A program made the translations under genes and the position numbers. From positions 41,888 through 105,887 of the forward strand of contig JAJFVC010000088.1 of NCBI GenBank assembly GCA_021372005.1: a stretch of DNA of 64,000 nucleotides, given 5' to 3'. The stretch comes from Planctomycetaceae bacterium. GTDB taxonomy: Bacteria > Planctomycetota > Planctomycetia > Pirellulales > Thermoguttaceae. This document shows, one piece after another, positions 45,816 to 54,162 of this stretch (position 1 is its first letter; each line of letters starts with the position of its first letter). Under the pieces are notes generated by a model. The model was not told where the DNA came from and searched no databases. It was given only the letters and a program-made list of their open reading frames with translations.

Positions 45816-45818
45816 GCG

Positions 45819-46472
45819 TTGAACTATTTCGCCCATGCGATGCATTGTCTCGATCGGCCGTATTTTTTGGCCGGCGCGGCCGTGCCCGACTGGCTGGCCG
45901 TGGCGGATCGGCCGCTGCGGTTGAGGAGTGTTCGGGTGGAGCCGTTCGCCGAGGATCCGGACCCTTGCGTGGCGGAGTTGGCCGGCGGCGTGTTGCAGCA
46001 CCTGCGTGACGACGCCCAATTTCACGCGACCCGGGCGTTTGCCGAGACGTCGCTGGAGTTGACCGTGCGGGCCCGCGACGTTTTAGGGCGCGATGCCGGG
46101 TTTCGACCGGCGTTTTTGGGGCATCTGCTGACGGAGTTGCTTTTGGACGCCGTATTGATCGAAGAGGCTCCCGAACGGTTGACGGAGTATTATCGCGTTT
46201 TGGAGACGTTGGATGCCGCCCAAGTGGAGGCCATCGTCAGCCGTATGACGCCGCGGCCCACCCGGCGGTTGGCGGGGTTCATCGAGTTGTTCCGCCGCGA
46301 ACGCGTCTTGTCGGATTATGAAAAAGATGACAAACTAAGGGCGCGGCTGAACCAGATCATGCGCCGCGTGCGGTTGTCGCCGCTGCCCGATGCGTTTGCC
46401 GCTATATTGCCCGCGGCCCGGCGGTTGGTTCGTCAACGGCGCTCCTCGCTGTTGGAGGGCGTGGTTGCCTAA
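45819..46472 (+). CDS. AcpH-like (acyl carrier protein phosphodiesterase-type) protein
   Basis: 217 aa, all helical. The start MNYFAHAMHCLDRPYFLAGA and the following PDWLAVAD resemble the AcpH / HD-like fold start (MNFLAH and a DF/DW pair). AcpH in E. coli removes phosphopantetheine from acyl carrier protein, but distant relatives are unassigned. The similarity begins exactly at the TTG codon at 45819, three bases after the previous stop, so TTG is the likely start; the next ATG is six codons later and would cut off the motif. C-terminal third is basic. Confidence 0.6.
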   Translation: MNYFAHAMHCLDRPYFLAGAAVPDWLAVADRPLRLRSVRVEPFAEDPDPCVAELAGGVLQHLRDDAQFHATRAFAETSLELTVRARDVLGRDAGFRPAFLGHLLTELLLDAVLIEEAPERLTEYYRVLETLDAAQVEAIVSRMTPRPTRRLAGFIELFRRERVLSDYEKDDKLRARLNQIMRRVRLSPLPDAFAAILPAARRLVRQRRSSLLEGVVA

Positions 46473-46543
46473 GTTCAAAAGCTGCTGGAAACAGGTTTTG
46501 GGTTCGGTCGAAGTTGCGTAGAACGAGGAAACCCCTCTGAACC

Positions 46544-47278
46544 ATGCCGCCGTCCGCCGATCCGCCGTTTGCCTCGCGACCCCAAAACATCTCGCTGGAC
46601 GAGTTGGCCGAGGCATTTGCCGAAGTGATCGGCGGCGAACCGCATCGGACGGAATCGGTCGCGTCGGACGTGGTCGAGCCCGTCGCCGACGATCCGTCGG
46701 CTGTGGAGACGTTGGCGACCGAGCCGGAGGAAAAACCCGCCGAGCCGGACCATTGTCCGATCAGCCCGCGAACCATTTTGGAGGCGATGCTGTTCGTAGG
46801 CAATCGTGACAACGACGCGCTGTCGCCGACGAAAGCGTCGGAATTGATGCGAGACGTGGCGTCCGAGGAAGTGCCGCCGCTGGTGGACGAGTTAAACCGG
46901 CGGTATGCGGCCGACGGGGCCCCCTATCGGATTGTCGGCGAGGGGAACGGCTATCGCATGACGCTTTGCGAGGAATACCGGTCGCTGAGAAACCGATTTT
47001 ACGGCCACGTTCGGGAGGCCCGGTTGTCGCAGGCGGCCATCGATGTGTTGGCCTTGGTGGCCTACGAACAGCCGATCACCGCGGAGAAGCTGGGCCGGTT
47101 GCGCGGCAAGCCAAGCAGCCACGTGTTGGCCCATCTGGTGCGTCGAGGGCTGCTGCGGGTCGAACGTTGCGATCCGAAGCGTCGCACGGCGTCTTATCGG
47201 ACGACGGATCGTTTTTTGAGTCTTTTCAACTTGCAATCGCTCGAAGAATTGCCGCGGAGCGAGGACTCGCCGTCGTAG
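46544..47278 (+). CDS. scpB: ScpB, segregation and condensation protein B
   Basis: 244 aa. An acidic, disordered N-terminal 70 residues precede two winged-helix domains starting RTILEAMLFVGNRDND. Family motifs include YRIVGEGNGYRMTL, ALAVVAYxQPIT seen here as LALVAYEQPITAEKL, and RGLLRVE followed by YRTTDRFLSLFNL. ScpB forms the condensin-like Smc-ScpA-ScpB complex. No scpA is adjacent. Ends 205 bases before rpe. Confidence 0.85.
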   Translation: MPPSADPPFASRPQNISLDELAEAFAEVIGGEPHRTESVASDVVEPVADDPSAVETLATEPEEKPAEPDHCPISPRTILEAMLFVGNRDNDALSPTKASELMRDVASEEVPPLVDELNRRYAADGAPYRIVGEGNGYRMTLCEEYRSLRNRFYGHVREARLSQAAIDVLALVAYEQPITAEKLGRLRGKPSSHVLAHLVRRGLLRVERCDPKRRTASYRTTDRFLSLFNLQSLEELPRSEDSPS

Positions 47279-47400
47279 GCTGGAAGGGTTGGCCGGCTGT
47301 GGATAAGCGGGAAATTCTACTATTGGAAATGCTATAAGGTCTTGCTCAGCAATAGATTGCGTCATAACCAAAAAGAAGCGCAGACGAACGGGGACGGTCC

Positions 47401-47409
47401 TGCTAGAAT
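47401..47409 (+). promoter_or_regulatory. extended -10 promoter candidate for rpe
   Basis: TGCTAGAAT, one mismatch from the extended -10 consensus, 74 bases before the rpe start. No convincing -35. Confidence 0.35.
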
Positions 47410-47483
47410 GGTATGGAATTTCCTGTTAGCGAAACTATTACGTCTCGTGTTACCGTTTCCCGAAGGCCCCAGGCGCTTTTGGT

Positions 47484-48185
47484 ATGTCCGCGTCGCGGAT
47501 TCTGCAAAACTTGCGTTCGGCTGCGCCGTTGGTGGCGCCCTCGCTGTTGTCTTGCGACTTTGCCGAGCTGCGTGAAGAGATTCGCCGCGTCGAACGCGCC
47601 GGGGCGAGGCTGCTCCATTTGGATATCATGGACGGCCATTTCGTGCCGAACTTGAGCTTCGGGATTCCGGTGGTCGAGGCGATTCGCCGTTCGACGGAGC
47701 TGCCGTTGGACGTGCACCTGATGATCTCGGAGCCGGCGCGTTATGTGCGGCGTTTTCGGGAGGCGGGAGCGGATCTGTTGACCGTCCACATCGAGACGCT
47801 GCCGGATCCGCGTCCGGTGTTGGAGGAAATTCGTTCGTTGGGGGCTGCGGCAGGCATTTCGCTGAATCCGCCCACGCCGGTCGAGCGGCTCGATGGTTGT
47901 CTCGACTTGTGCGATCTGGTGCTGGTGATGAGCGTCATGCCGGGGTTCGGCGGCCAGAAGTTCGAGCCCGTGGCGTTGGACAAGTTGCGGCATTTAAAAG
48001 CCGCGGCGCCTGGCGTGCTGTTGTCGATCGACGGAGGCGTGAACGTCGAGACGGTCGACGGTTGTGCGGCGGCCGGCGCCGACCTGCTAGTGGCGGGTTC
48101 GGCCCTGTTTTCACAAAAGGATTATGGCCGGTTTCTTCGCGAAATGACCGGCCGCGCAAAAGACGCGAAGGAAGTTCGAGTGTAG
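47484..48185 (+). CDS. rpe: ribulose-phosphate 3-epimerase
   Basis: Interconverts ribulose 5-phosphate and xylulose 5-phosphate in the pentose phosphate pathway. 233 aa TIM barrel with the full set of motifs: APSLLSCDFA, HLDIMDGHFVPNLSFG (metal His/Asp), DVHLMI, VMSVMPGFGGQKF and SIDGGV followed by GSALF near the end. No accessory domain. Five bases separate it from the histidine-phosphatase homologue, so they are probably co-transcribed. Confidence 0.95.
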   Translation: MSASRILQNLRSAAPLVAPSLLSCDFAELREEIRRVERAGARLLHLDIMDGHFVPNLSFGIPVVEAIRRSTELPLDVHLMISEPARYVRRFREAGADLLTVHIETLPDPRPVLEEIRSLGAAAGISLNPPTPVERLDGCLDLCDLVLVMSVMPGFGGQKFEPVALDKLRHLKAAAPGVLLSIDGGVNVETVDGCAAAGADLLVAGSALFSQKDYGRFLREMTGRAKDAKEVRV

Positions 48186-48190
48186 GGTCT

Positions 48191-48775
48191 ATGTTGCAGA
48201 TTGTGTTGATACGCCCGGGTTCGACCGACTATGACGTGCAGCAGCGCATCCAGGGCAGCTTGGATATTCCGTTGAACGAACAGGGGGTGGAGGAAGTGGC
48301 GCAAACGGCGCTGGGGCTGCGCGACGCGGCGATCGAAGTCGTCTACGCGCCGGTTTCGCAGCCGTCGCAGCAGACCGCCGCGATTTTGGCCAAGGCGCTC
48401 GGTGTGAAACAGAAGAAAATCGATCGGCTCTCCAACTTCAACCAAGGGCTTTGGCAGGGGATGCTCGTCGAAGAGGTCCGCCACAAGCAGCCGAAAGTGT
48501 ATCGCCAATGGCAGGAGCAGCCGGAGAACGTTTGTCCGCCGGAGGGTGAAATGCTCAGCGAGGCCGACGACCGGGTCCGTGCGGCGCTGGTCAAGTTGCT
48601 GAAGCGTCGTAAGGAACGCGTCATCGGGCTGGTGTTGCCCGAACCGCTGTTGAGTCTGGCCCGCCGTTTTTTGACGCACGGCGAGCTGGGCGATTTATGG
48701 AAAGCGCCCAACGGTCACGGGCGGTTTGAACGGTTGTCCGTCGATCCCGAGGAAGCGCTCGCCGCGAGCGTGTGA
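48191..48775 (+). CDS. histidine phosphatase-fold protein lacking catalytic histidines
   Basis: 194 aa with the phosphoglycerate-mutase fold: LIRPGSTDYDVQQRIQG at the start where active members have RHGE/QT, LNEQGVEEVAQTALGL next, then SQPSQQTAAIL where a catalytic Arg usually stands, a Glu in GEMLSEADDRV, and VIGLVLPEPLL in place of the SHGG motif. Both catalytic His positions are replaced (His to Pro9; second His to Leu), and an Arg is lost. Phosphatase or mutase activity is therefore unlikely; a binding or regulatory role is possible. Located between rpe and accD. Confidence 0.8.
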   Translation: MLQIVLIRPGSTDYDVQQRIQGSLDIPLNEQGVEEVAQTALGLRDAAIEVVYAPVSQPSQQTAAILAKALGVKQKKIDRLSNFNQGLWQGMLVEEVRHKQPKVYRQWQEQPENVCPPEGEMLSEADDRVRAALVKLLKRRKERVIGLVLPEPLLSLARRFLTHGELGDLWKAPNGHGRFERLSVDPEEALAASV

Positions 48776-48781
48776 CGCAAA

Positions 48782-49624
48782 ATGCCAGCAAAACCCGCCG
48801 ATCCGAGCAGTTGGAAAAACGTGTTGACGCGGCCCAAGCGGGGCGTGCCCGAGGGGCTTTGGAAACGTTGCCCCGGCTGCCAAGCGACGATCTTTCGGAA
48901 GGAAGCCGAAAAACGATTGGGCGTCTGTCCCGAGTGTGATTACCACTGGTACGTGCCGGCTCGTCAACGGATCGCCCAGGTGCTCGACGAAGGCACATTC
49001 GAGGAGTGGGACGCCGACCTGGAATCGACCGATCCGCTGCACTTCACGGCGTATCCCAAAAAACTCGAAGACGAACAACGCCGCACCGGATTACGCGAGG
49101 CGGCGGTGACCGGTTCGGGCATGATCCGCGGTCGTCGCGTGGCGTTCGGCGTGACCGATTCGGCGTTCATCATGGGCAGCATGGGTTCGGTGGTCGGCGA
49201 AAAGCTGACCCGGCTGGTCGAACGTGCTACGGCCGAGCCGTTGCCGCTGATCATCATCTCCGGCTCCGGCGGCGGGGCCCGGATGCACGAGGGCGTCTTG
49301 TCGTTGATGCAAATGGCCAAGGTGTCCGCCGCTCTGGCTCGGTTCGACGAAGCCGGCGGGCTGTTCATTTCGGTGCTGACCAATCCGACCATGGGCGGCG
49401 TGGCGGCCAGCTTCGCTTCGCTGGGCGACGTGGTGTTCGCCGAGCCGAAGGCGTTGATCGGGTTTGCCGGACCACGGACCATCAAGGCCACGATTCGCAT
49501 CGAGTTGCCCAAGGGATTTCAGACGAGCGAGTTCCTTTTGGAGCACGGGTTCATCGATCGCATCGTTCGCCGCCAAGACCTTCAAAGCGAACTGGCCAAA
49601 ACGATCGACTACTGCGGAAAATAG
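48782..49624 (+). CDS. accD: acetyl-CoA carboxylase carboxyltransferase beta subunit
   Basis: 280 aa. An N-terminal four-Cys zinc ribbon (CPGC at about 29 and CPEC at about 49) followed by the crotonase-fold transferase domain with [43 protein letters not shown] and IGFAGPRTI. With AccA it transfers the carboxyl group from biotin carrier protein to acetyl-CoA, making malonyl-CoA. AccA is not in the window. It starts 6 bases after the previous gene and likely belongs to the rpe transcript. Confidence 0.95.
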   Translation: MPAKPADPSSWKNVLTRPKRGVPEGLWKRCPGCQATIFRKEAEKRLGVCPECDYHWYVPARQRIAQVLDEGTFEEWDADLESTDPLHFTAYPKKLEDEQRRTGLREAAVTGSGMIRGRRVAFGVTDSAFIMGSMGSVVGEKLTRLVERATAEPLPLIIISGSGGGARMHEGVLSLMQMAKVSAALARFDEAGGLFISVLTNPTMGGVAASFASLGDVVFAEPKALIGFAGPRTIKATIRIELPKGFQTSEFLLEHGFIDRIVRRQDLQSELAKTIDYCGK

Positions 49625-49688
49625 CGGTCCATGGTCGGTGGCCTGAAAGAAACGCCGTGTGTTCTGGCCACAGCTTACTCTTTCAACT

Positions 49689-50564
49689 ATGCAATTGTTC
49701 GACCGACTGAAATCGCTGCTGCCGAGCAATCGACTGAATGTGTCGAAGCGGTTTGTACTGCTGCACGAAGCGGTTTCGGGCACGATGTCGAACTTCTACC
49801 AGGCCCGTGATCGGCAGACGAATCAGGTGGTTGGGCTGAAGATCCTCGACGCGAAAAAAACAGCGGCGGTCGAGGCGCGGCTTCGCGGACTAAACAAACC
49901 GTCGGAGGGCGACATCGCCATGCAACTGCGGCATCCGCGCATCGTGGAAACCTTGGAGTACGGCGTGACGACGAACGGCTCACCGTATCTGGTGATGGAG
50001 TTTCTCGAGGGACCGAACCTCAACACCGTGCTGATGGTTCGCGACGCGTGTCTCGACGGACGTCGCGGGCGATATATCCTCGAGGCGGCCGAAGCCGTGG
50101 CCGCGGTCCATGAGGCCGGATTTCTCCACCGCGACATCTGTCCGCGAAACCTGATGCTAACCAACCAACGTGAGGATCTCAAGCTGATCGACTTCGGATT
50201 GACGGTGCCAGCCAAGCCGGAGTTCATGCAGCCAGGCAATCGGACCGGCACGCCGAACTACATGGCCCCGGAACTGGTCCGTCGTCGGGCCACCGATCAG
50301 CGGGTGGACGTCTTTTCGCTCGGTGTGACGGCCTATGAAATTTGCACGTTCGAGTTGCCGTGGCCTCGCGGTCGCGGCGACGGGATGGCGGCCATGTCGC
50401 ACGATCGGCCGCCGGTGGATATCGCCACTTACCGCCCCCAAATCCACCCGGCGTTGGCCAAAGCCATCCATGCGTGCATCGAGCCGGACGTCAACAAACG
50501 GTGTCCGACGATCGATGCGTTTTTGCGGATGGTCCGCAATATCCCAGAAAGCGGGGATCGGTGA
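49689..50564 (+). CDS. Ser/Thr protein kinase-like protein with altered catalytic loop
   Basis: 291 aa, a lone kinase domain from the ATG at 49689. Catalytic Lys51 is in VGLKIL, and DFG is intact (168-170). The glycine-rich loop is degenerate (VSGTMSNFY, one Gly only) and the catalytic loop reads HRDICPRN (147-154), with Cys in place of the usual Lys. TGTPNYMAPE is a normal activation/P+1 segment. Activity is possible but not certain. No membrane helix or sensor domain. Follows accD by 64 bases. Confidence 0.85.
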   Translation: MQLFDRLKSLLPSNRLNVSKRFVLLHEAVSGTMSNFYQARDRQTNQVVGLKILDAKKTAAVEARLRGLNKPSEGDIAMQLRHPRIVETLEYGVTTNGSPYLVMEFLEGPNLNTVLMVRDACLDGRRGRYILEAAEAVAAVHEAGFLHRDICPRNLMLTNQREDLKLIDFGLTVPAKPEFMQPGNRTGTPNYMAPELVRRRATDQRVDVFSLGVTAYEICTFELPWPRGRGDGMAAMSHDRPPVDIATYRPQIHPALAKAIHACIEPDVNKRCPTIDAFLRMVRNIPESGDR

Positions 50565-50755
50565 GCGGGGGGCTTCGAGAGGCGGGTTTCCCCCAGGCGG
50601 GTGGGTTTTGGTCGATGCTGGAGATCGGTGGTCCCTCCGCTTGCGGAACGTCCCAAGAGTCCGTATACTAACGTGTTTCCCAGGGATTAAAAAGCGCCGG
50701 CAACTTGGATTGCCGTTTTCGAGTCCGACCGAATCAAGCGAGGAGTGCAGCAGTT

Positions 50756-51049
50756 ATGACAATGGACAAAAGCCTCAGGGTGCGGCTTGGCTTGGCCCGT
50801 GCGCGCAGCGTGCTCAGCCGCGACGAGCGGATCGGACGATTGAAGACGGCCGATCGTTGGAAAGAAGGCGACAGTCCCTACGGATTGGCCAAGGTGCGGG
50901 TCTACAAGTTGGCCCTCAAGAAGAAGAAAAAGAAGAAGGAAGAAGAGGAAGGGGCCGAGGGCGCGGCGGCTGCTCCTGCGGCGACTGGCGATGCCAAGAA
51001 AGAAGCTCCCAAGAAAGAAGCCGGCAAGAAAGAGGGCGGCAAGAAGTAA
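50756..51049 (+). CDS. PVC-superphylum small basic protein with Lys/Ala tail
   Basis: 97 aa. The first 55 residues (MDKSLRVRLGLARARSVLSR, then ERIGRLKTADRWKEGDSPYGLAKVRVYK abbreviated: RWKEGDSPYGL) match the small basic protein family known from Planctomycetes, Verrucomicrobia and Chlamydiae (I recall this as TIGR04137, proposed to act in rRNA processing). The C-terminal 40 residues are Lys/Glu/Ala-rich (KKKKKKKEEEE, then KKEAPKKEAGKKEGGKK), like a histone-H1 tail. GAGGAG lies about 11 bases before the ATG. A good phylum marker. Confidence 0.8.
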   Translation: MTMDKSLRVRLGLARARSVLSRDERIGRLKTADRWKEGDSPYGLAKVRVYKLALKKKKKKKEEEEGAEGAAAAPAATGDAKKEAPKKEAGKKEGGKK

Positions 51050-51169
51050 CGCGGGTTTTGGAACCTGCCCCAAAACGTTGGGCCAGGTTTCCCGCCTCTG
51101 GGAAATCGCGGGGCGTTCGGCGGTTTGGGGATCGGTTCTTGATCCGGCCCGCCGCTGCCGCGCGACATC

Positions 51170-52444
51170 ATGCGAGTCCACCTGGAATACGGACGCAACG
51201 GATTGGACGTCGAGTTGCCCGATCGCAATGTGGTCGGCTGCTTGCATTATCACCCGGCGGAACCGTTGGCCGATCCGGATCGAGCGGTTCGACAAGTGCT
51301 TGAACATCCGACCGGCGCGGCCCCCTTGGCCCAATTGGCCCGCGGACGCCGCAACGCCTGCGTGGTGATCGCCGACGTGACCCGTCCGGTGCCGAATCGC
51401 GTGCTGCTGCCGCCGATTCTCGAGACGTTGGAGGCGGCCGGCATTCCTCGCCGCGAGATTCTGATTCTGGTGGCCACGGGCATGCATCGGCCGAATCTGG
51501 GCGACGAGTTGGTTGAAATGGTCGGACGCCCGATCGCCGAAAACTACCGCATCGAAAACCATCACGGCCCGGTGCGTGAAGAGCACACCTATCTAGGCGA
51601 GACGTCGCGCGGCGTGCCGGTGTGGGTCGATTCGCGTTACGTGTCGGCCGATCTGAAAATTACGACCGGGCTGATCGAGCCGCATTTTATGGCCGGTTTC
51701 TCGGGCGGCCGAAAATTGATCTGCCCGGGGCTGGCCGGCCTGGACACGGTTCGGCAGTGGCACGGGCCGGCGTTTTTGGAGCACCCCAACGCCAAGAATG
51801 GGTGCCTGACCGACAATCCCGTGCACGAGGAAAACACGGCGATCGGTCGGATGGCCGGCTGCGATTTCATCGTCAATGTGGTGATCGACGCCCAGCGGCG
51901 GATTTTGCGCGTCGTAGCCGGCGACATGGAGGCCGCGTTCCTCGAGGGCGTTGACTTCGCCCGCGGACCGGTGACCGCGTCGCTGCCCGAGCCGGCCGAC
52001 ATTGTGGTGACCACCTCGGCCGGATACCCGTTGGACGCGACGTTTTATCAGACCGTCAAAGGGATGGTCACGGCCACCCCGGTTGTCAAGCGCGGTGGAA
52101 CGATCATCATCGCCGCCAGTCTGAGCGAAGGCGTCGGCAGCCACGAGTTTCAGCAGGTGATCGCCGACAACCCAACGCTTGACGGTTTCATGAATCGGCT
52201 GTTGCACGAAGACTACTTCGTGATGGATCAGTGGCAGATCGAGGAGTTGGCCAAAGCGCGCCGCCACGCAAAGATCAAAATCGTCAGCGACGGTTTGCCG
52301 GCCGAGACGCTGCGGCGACTGTACGTCGAGCCGGCCGAGAGCGTCGAGCGGGCCGTGGCCGATTCGCTGGCGGAATACGGGCCCGAGGCCACGATTGCAG
52401 TCATCCCCAAGGGCCCCTACGTGCTGGCCGAGCTGTCGCAATAG
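51170..52444 (+). CDS. LarA-family nickel-pincer enzyme (lactate racemase-like)
   Basis: 424 aa. The residues used by Lactobacillus LarA are all present at matching spacing: H106 in ATGMHRP, H172 and K182 in [13 protein letters not shown] (Lys that carries the pyridinium-thioamide cofactor), H198 in RQWHGP and DVTRPV near 69-74. So the Ni-pincer chemistry is probably intact. The family racemises or epimerises various 2-hydroxy acids; lactate is only one possible substrate. LarB, LarC and LarE, which make the cofactor, are not in this window. Starts at the ATG at 51170, 120 bases after the small basic protein. Confidence 0.88.
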   Translation: MRVHLEYGRNGLDVELPDRNVVGCLHYHPAEPLADPDRAVRQVLEHPTGAAPLAQLARGRRNACVVIADVTRPVPNRVLLPPILETLEAAGIPRREILILVATGMHRPNLGDELVEMVGRPIAENYRIENHHGPVREEHTYLGETSRGVPVWVDSRYVSADLKITTGLIEPHFMAGFSGGRKLICPGLAGLDTVRQWHGPAFLEHPNAKNGCLTDNPVHEENTAIGRMAGCDFIVNVVIDAQRRILRVVAGDMEAAFLEGVDFARGPVTASLPEPADIVVTTSAGYPLDATFYQTVKGMVTATPVVKRGGTIIIAASLSEGVGSHEFQQVIADNPTLDGFMNRLLHEDYFVMDQWQIEELAKARRHAKIKIVSDGLPAETLRRLYVEPAESVERAVADSLAEYGPEATIAVIPKGPYVLAELSQ

Positions 52445-52492
52445 ACACCGGGCCTGCGAAACGTCCAGTGATTCGGCGTTTTGACGGCCGTC

Positions 52493-54076
52493 TCATTTGG
52501 CGGCGTCGGGCAGTTCTTCTTGCTTCTTCTTCGGCTCTTCGCCCTGCGACCGCATGTGAGCGTCGACGACGTCCTGGAGAATGAACTTGTCGGGCAGCGG
52601 CTCGTCGAGCTGGCCGAGCACGCGGCGGTACTGTTTGATCGAGTCGGTGAGGGCTTCATTGGCGGCTTCATCGGTGACCATCGACGGATAGCGGTCGAGC
52701 ACCTTGCGCCAGCCCTCGAAGCCGCGATGGTAGTATTTCTTCGCGTTGACCAGATCGCCTTCGGCATAGGCTTGGTCGCCGCGATGAACGGCCTGTCGGG
52801 CGGCGAGCAGATCGTCGGACTGTTCGATCTTGGCCCGCTGACGCCAGTACGTGTAATTGACGATGTCGCGATACCGGTTGATGTAGCCGGCCAACTGTTC
52901 ATGTTCGGCGGCCTGCTTGGCCAGCTTCAGGGCCTCGGCCTTGCGGGTTTTGTCGGACAATCGACGGGCTACCTCGCGGTGGGTCACGTCGATGTCCGCC
53001 TCGGCCTGCGCGGCGAGCTCCACTTGCCGGGCGGTGCGTTTTTCGGGCGGCGTTTCGAGGGCCTCGCGTTGGACCTTGCTCAGCGCGGCCCGCTTTTCGG
53101 CCTTCAACTTTTCTCGCAATCCGGGCTCCATCGCGTCCATCTGTTTGACGAGTTTTCGAGCGGCCTCTTCGTGCATTTCCTGCTCGCCCAGTCGGATGAC
53201 GATGGGGGCCTGGGTCTCTTCGTTCTTCCAAGAGGTCGGAATTTCCTCGGTCCCGTAGCGTTTCCACTCGCGGCCGGCGGCGGCCCAGGCGTTTTTCGCC
53301 ACCTCGCCGAACGTGCCGTCTTTTTCGAGATTGTCGGCGTAGCTCATTTGGCACATCGGCCCATCGGAGCGGAACAGCAGCGGGCCCTTGCCCAACATGC
53401 TGTCGCCGCGCTCGACCATCGCGACCGCCTCCTCGAACCATTTCTTGCCGACCAGCCAGTTGTCGCGCTCGGCCATCGGACGGGACCCGTTGAAGTCGTC
53501 GTCCTCCTTGAACAGTTTTCGGAACTGTTTGGCCTCGTCGGCCTTGCCGATCTTGTGCGAGATGAACCAGCCCGTGTCCCACTGCAACCGCGGCTGATGC
53601 TGGTTGTAGCGCATGCCGTCCATCAGGAACTCGATGCCCTTAATGATCCATCGGTAGCGCTGAACGAAATCGTCGAACTCGACGGAGATGTTGTAGGAAA
53701 GGTTCCAGGCCTGGTTGCTCCAGACGTTGATGAAATTCGGCTGGACCTTGGTGATCTGATTGAGCGTGGCGCCGAAGTTGGTCCAATCCTTTTTCATCTT
53801 GAAATCGTTGGCCTTCTCCCAAAGGATGTTGGCCGCGACGCCGCGCAATCCCAACATGGCCAGCTTGACGGTTACGCTGCCGGGATCGATCTGGCCGAGT
53901 TGCGACTGGCTCAAGTGGTGATCCGTTCGCAGTTGGGCGAGCACGCCGCCCGGCGACCCTTGTTCACCCTTGGCTGCGCTGGTGGCCGGTTTGCTCAGCC
54001 AATACAACGGCATCAGCAGTGCGGCGATCAGCACCAGATAAACGATTTTTCGTACAAACGAGTTGCGAGAACCCAT
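52493..54076 (-). CDS. membrane-anchored protein of an ABC exporter unit
   Basis: 527 aa from the ATG at 54076, which follows GAGG by about six bases. An N-terminal helix (about 10-26, KIVYLVLIAALLMPLYWL), then a mostly helical exterior with repeated helix pairs (LRGVAANILWEKANDFKM, ATLNQITKVQPNF) that suggest TPR-like packing, then a very Glu/Lys/Arg-rich helical zone and an acidic end. The family is frequent in Pirellulales as far as I recall, without a function. It lies 86 bases downstream of the ABC permease, on the same strand, so it probably works with it. Confidence 0.6.
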   Translation of the reverse strand: MGSRNSFVRKIVYLVLIAALLMPLYWLSKPATSAAKGEQGSPGGVLAQLRTDHHLSQSQLGQIDPGSVTVKLAMLGLRGVAANILWEKANDFKMKKDWTNFGATLNQITKVQPNFINVWSNQAWNLSYNISVEFDDFVQRYRWIIKGIEFLMDGMRYNQHQPRLQWDTGWFISHKIGKADEAKQFRKLFKEDDDFNGSRPMAERDNWLVGKKWFEEAVAMVERGDSMLGKGPLLFRSDGPMCQMSYADNLEKDGTFGEVAKNAWAAAGREWKRYGTEEIPTSWKNEETQAPIVIRLGEQEMHEEAARKLVKQMDAMEPGLREKLKAEKRAALSKVQREALETPPEKRTARQVELAAQAEADIDVTHREVARRLSDKTRKAEALKLAKQAAEHEQLAGYINRYRDIVNYTYWRQRAKIEQSDDLLAARQAVHRGDQAYAEGDLVNAKKYYHRGFEGWRKVLDRYPSMVTDEAANEALTDSIKQYRRVLGQLDEPLPDKFILQDVVDAHMRSQGEEPKKKQEELPDAAK

Positions 54077-54162
54077 CGAACACCTCGATGAAGCGGAGCC
54101 GTTCGGAATCGCGTGCAACCGCAAACGATCCGGAGTCGGCCCTCGAATCCCCAATCCTTATT

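Noticed and set aside
52481..54091. Plus-strand open frame of 536 codons opposite the 527-aa membrane-anchored protein
   Set aside because: The minus-strand gene has a ribosome site, membrane anchor and operon context; the plus frame has a skewed Gly/Leu/His composition and no start signal.
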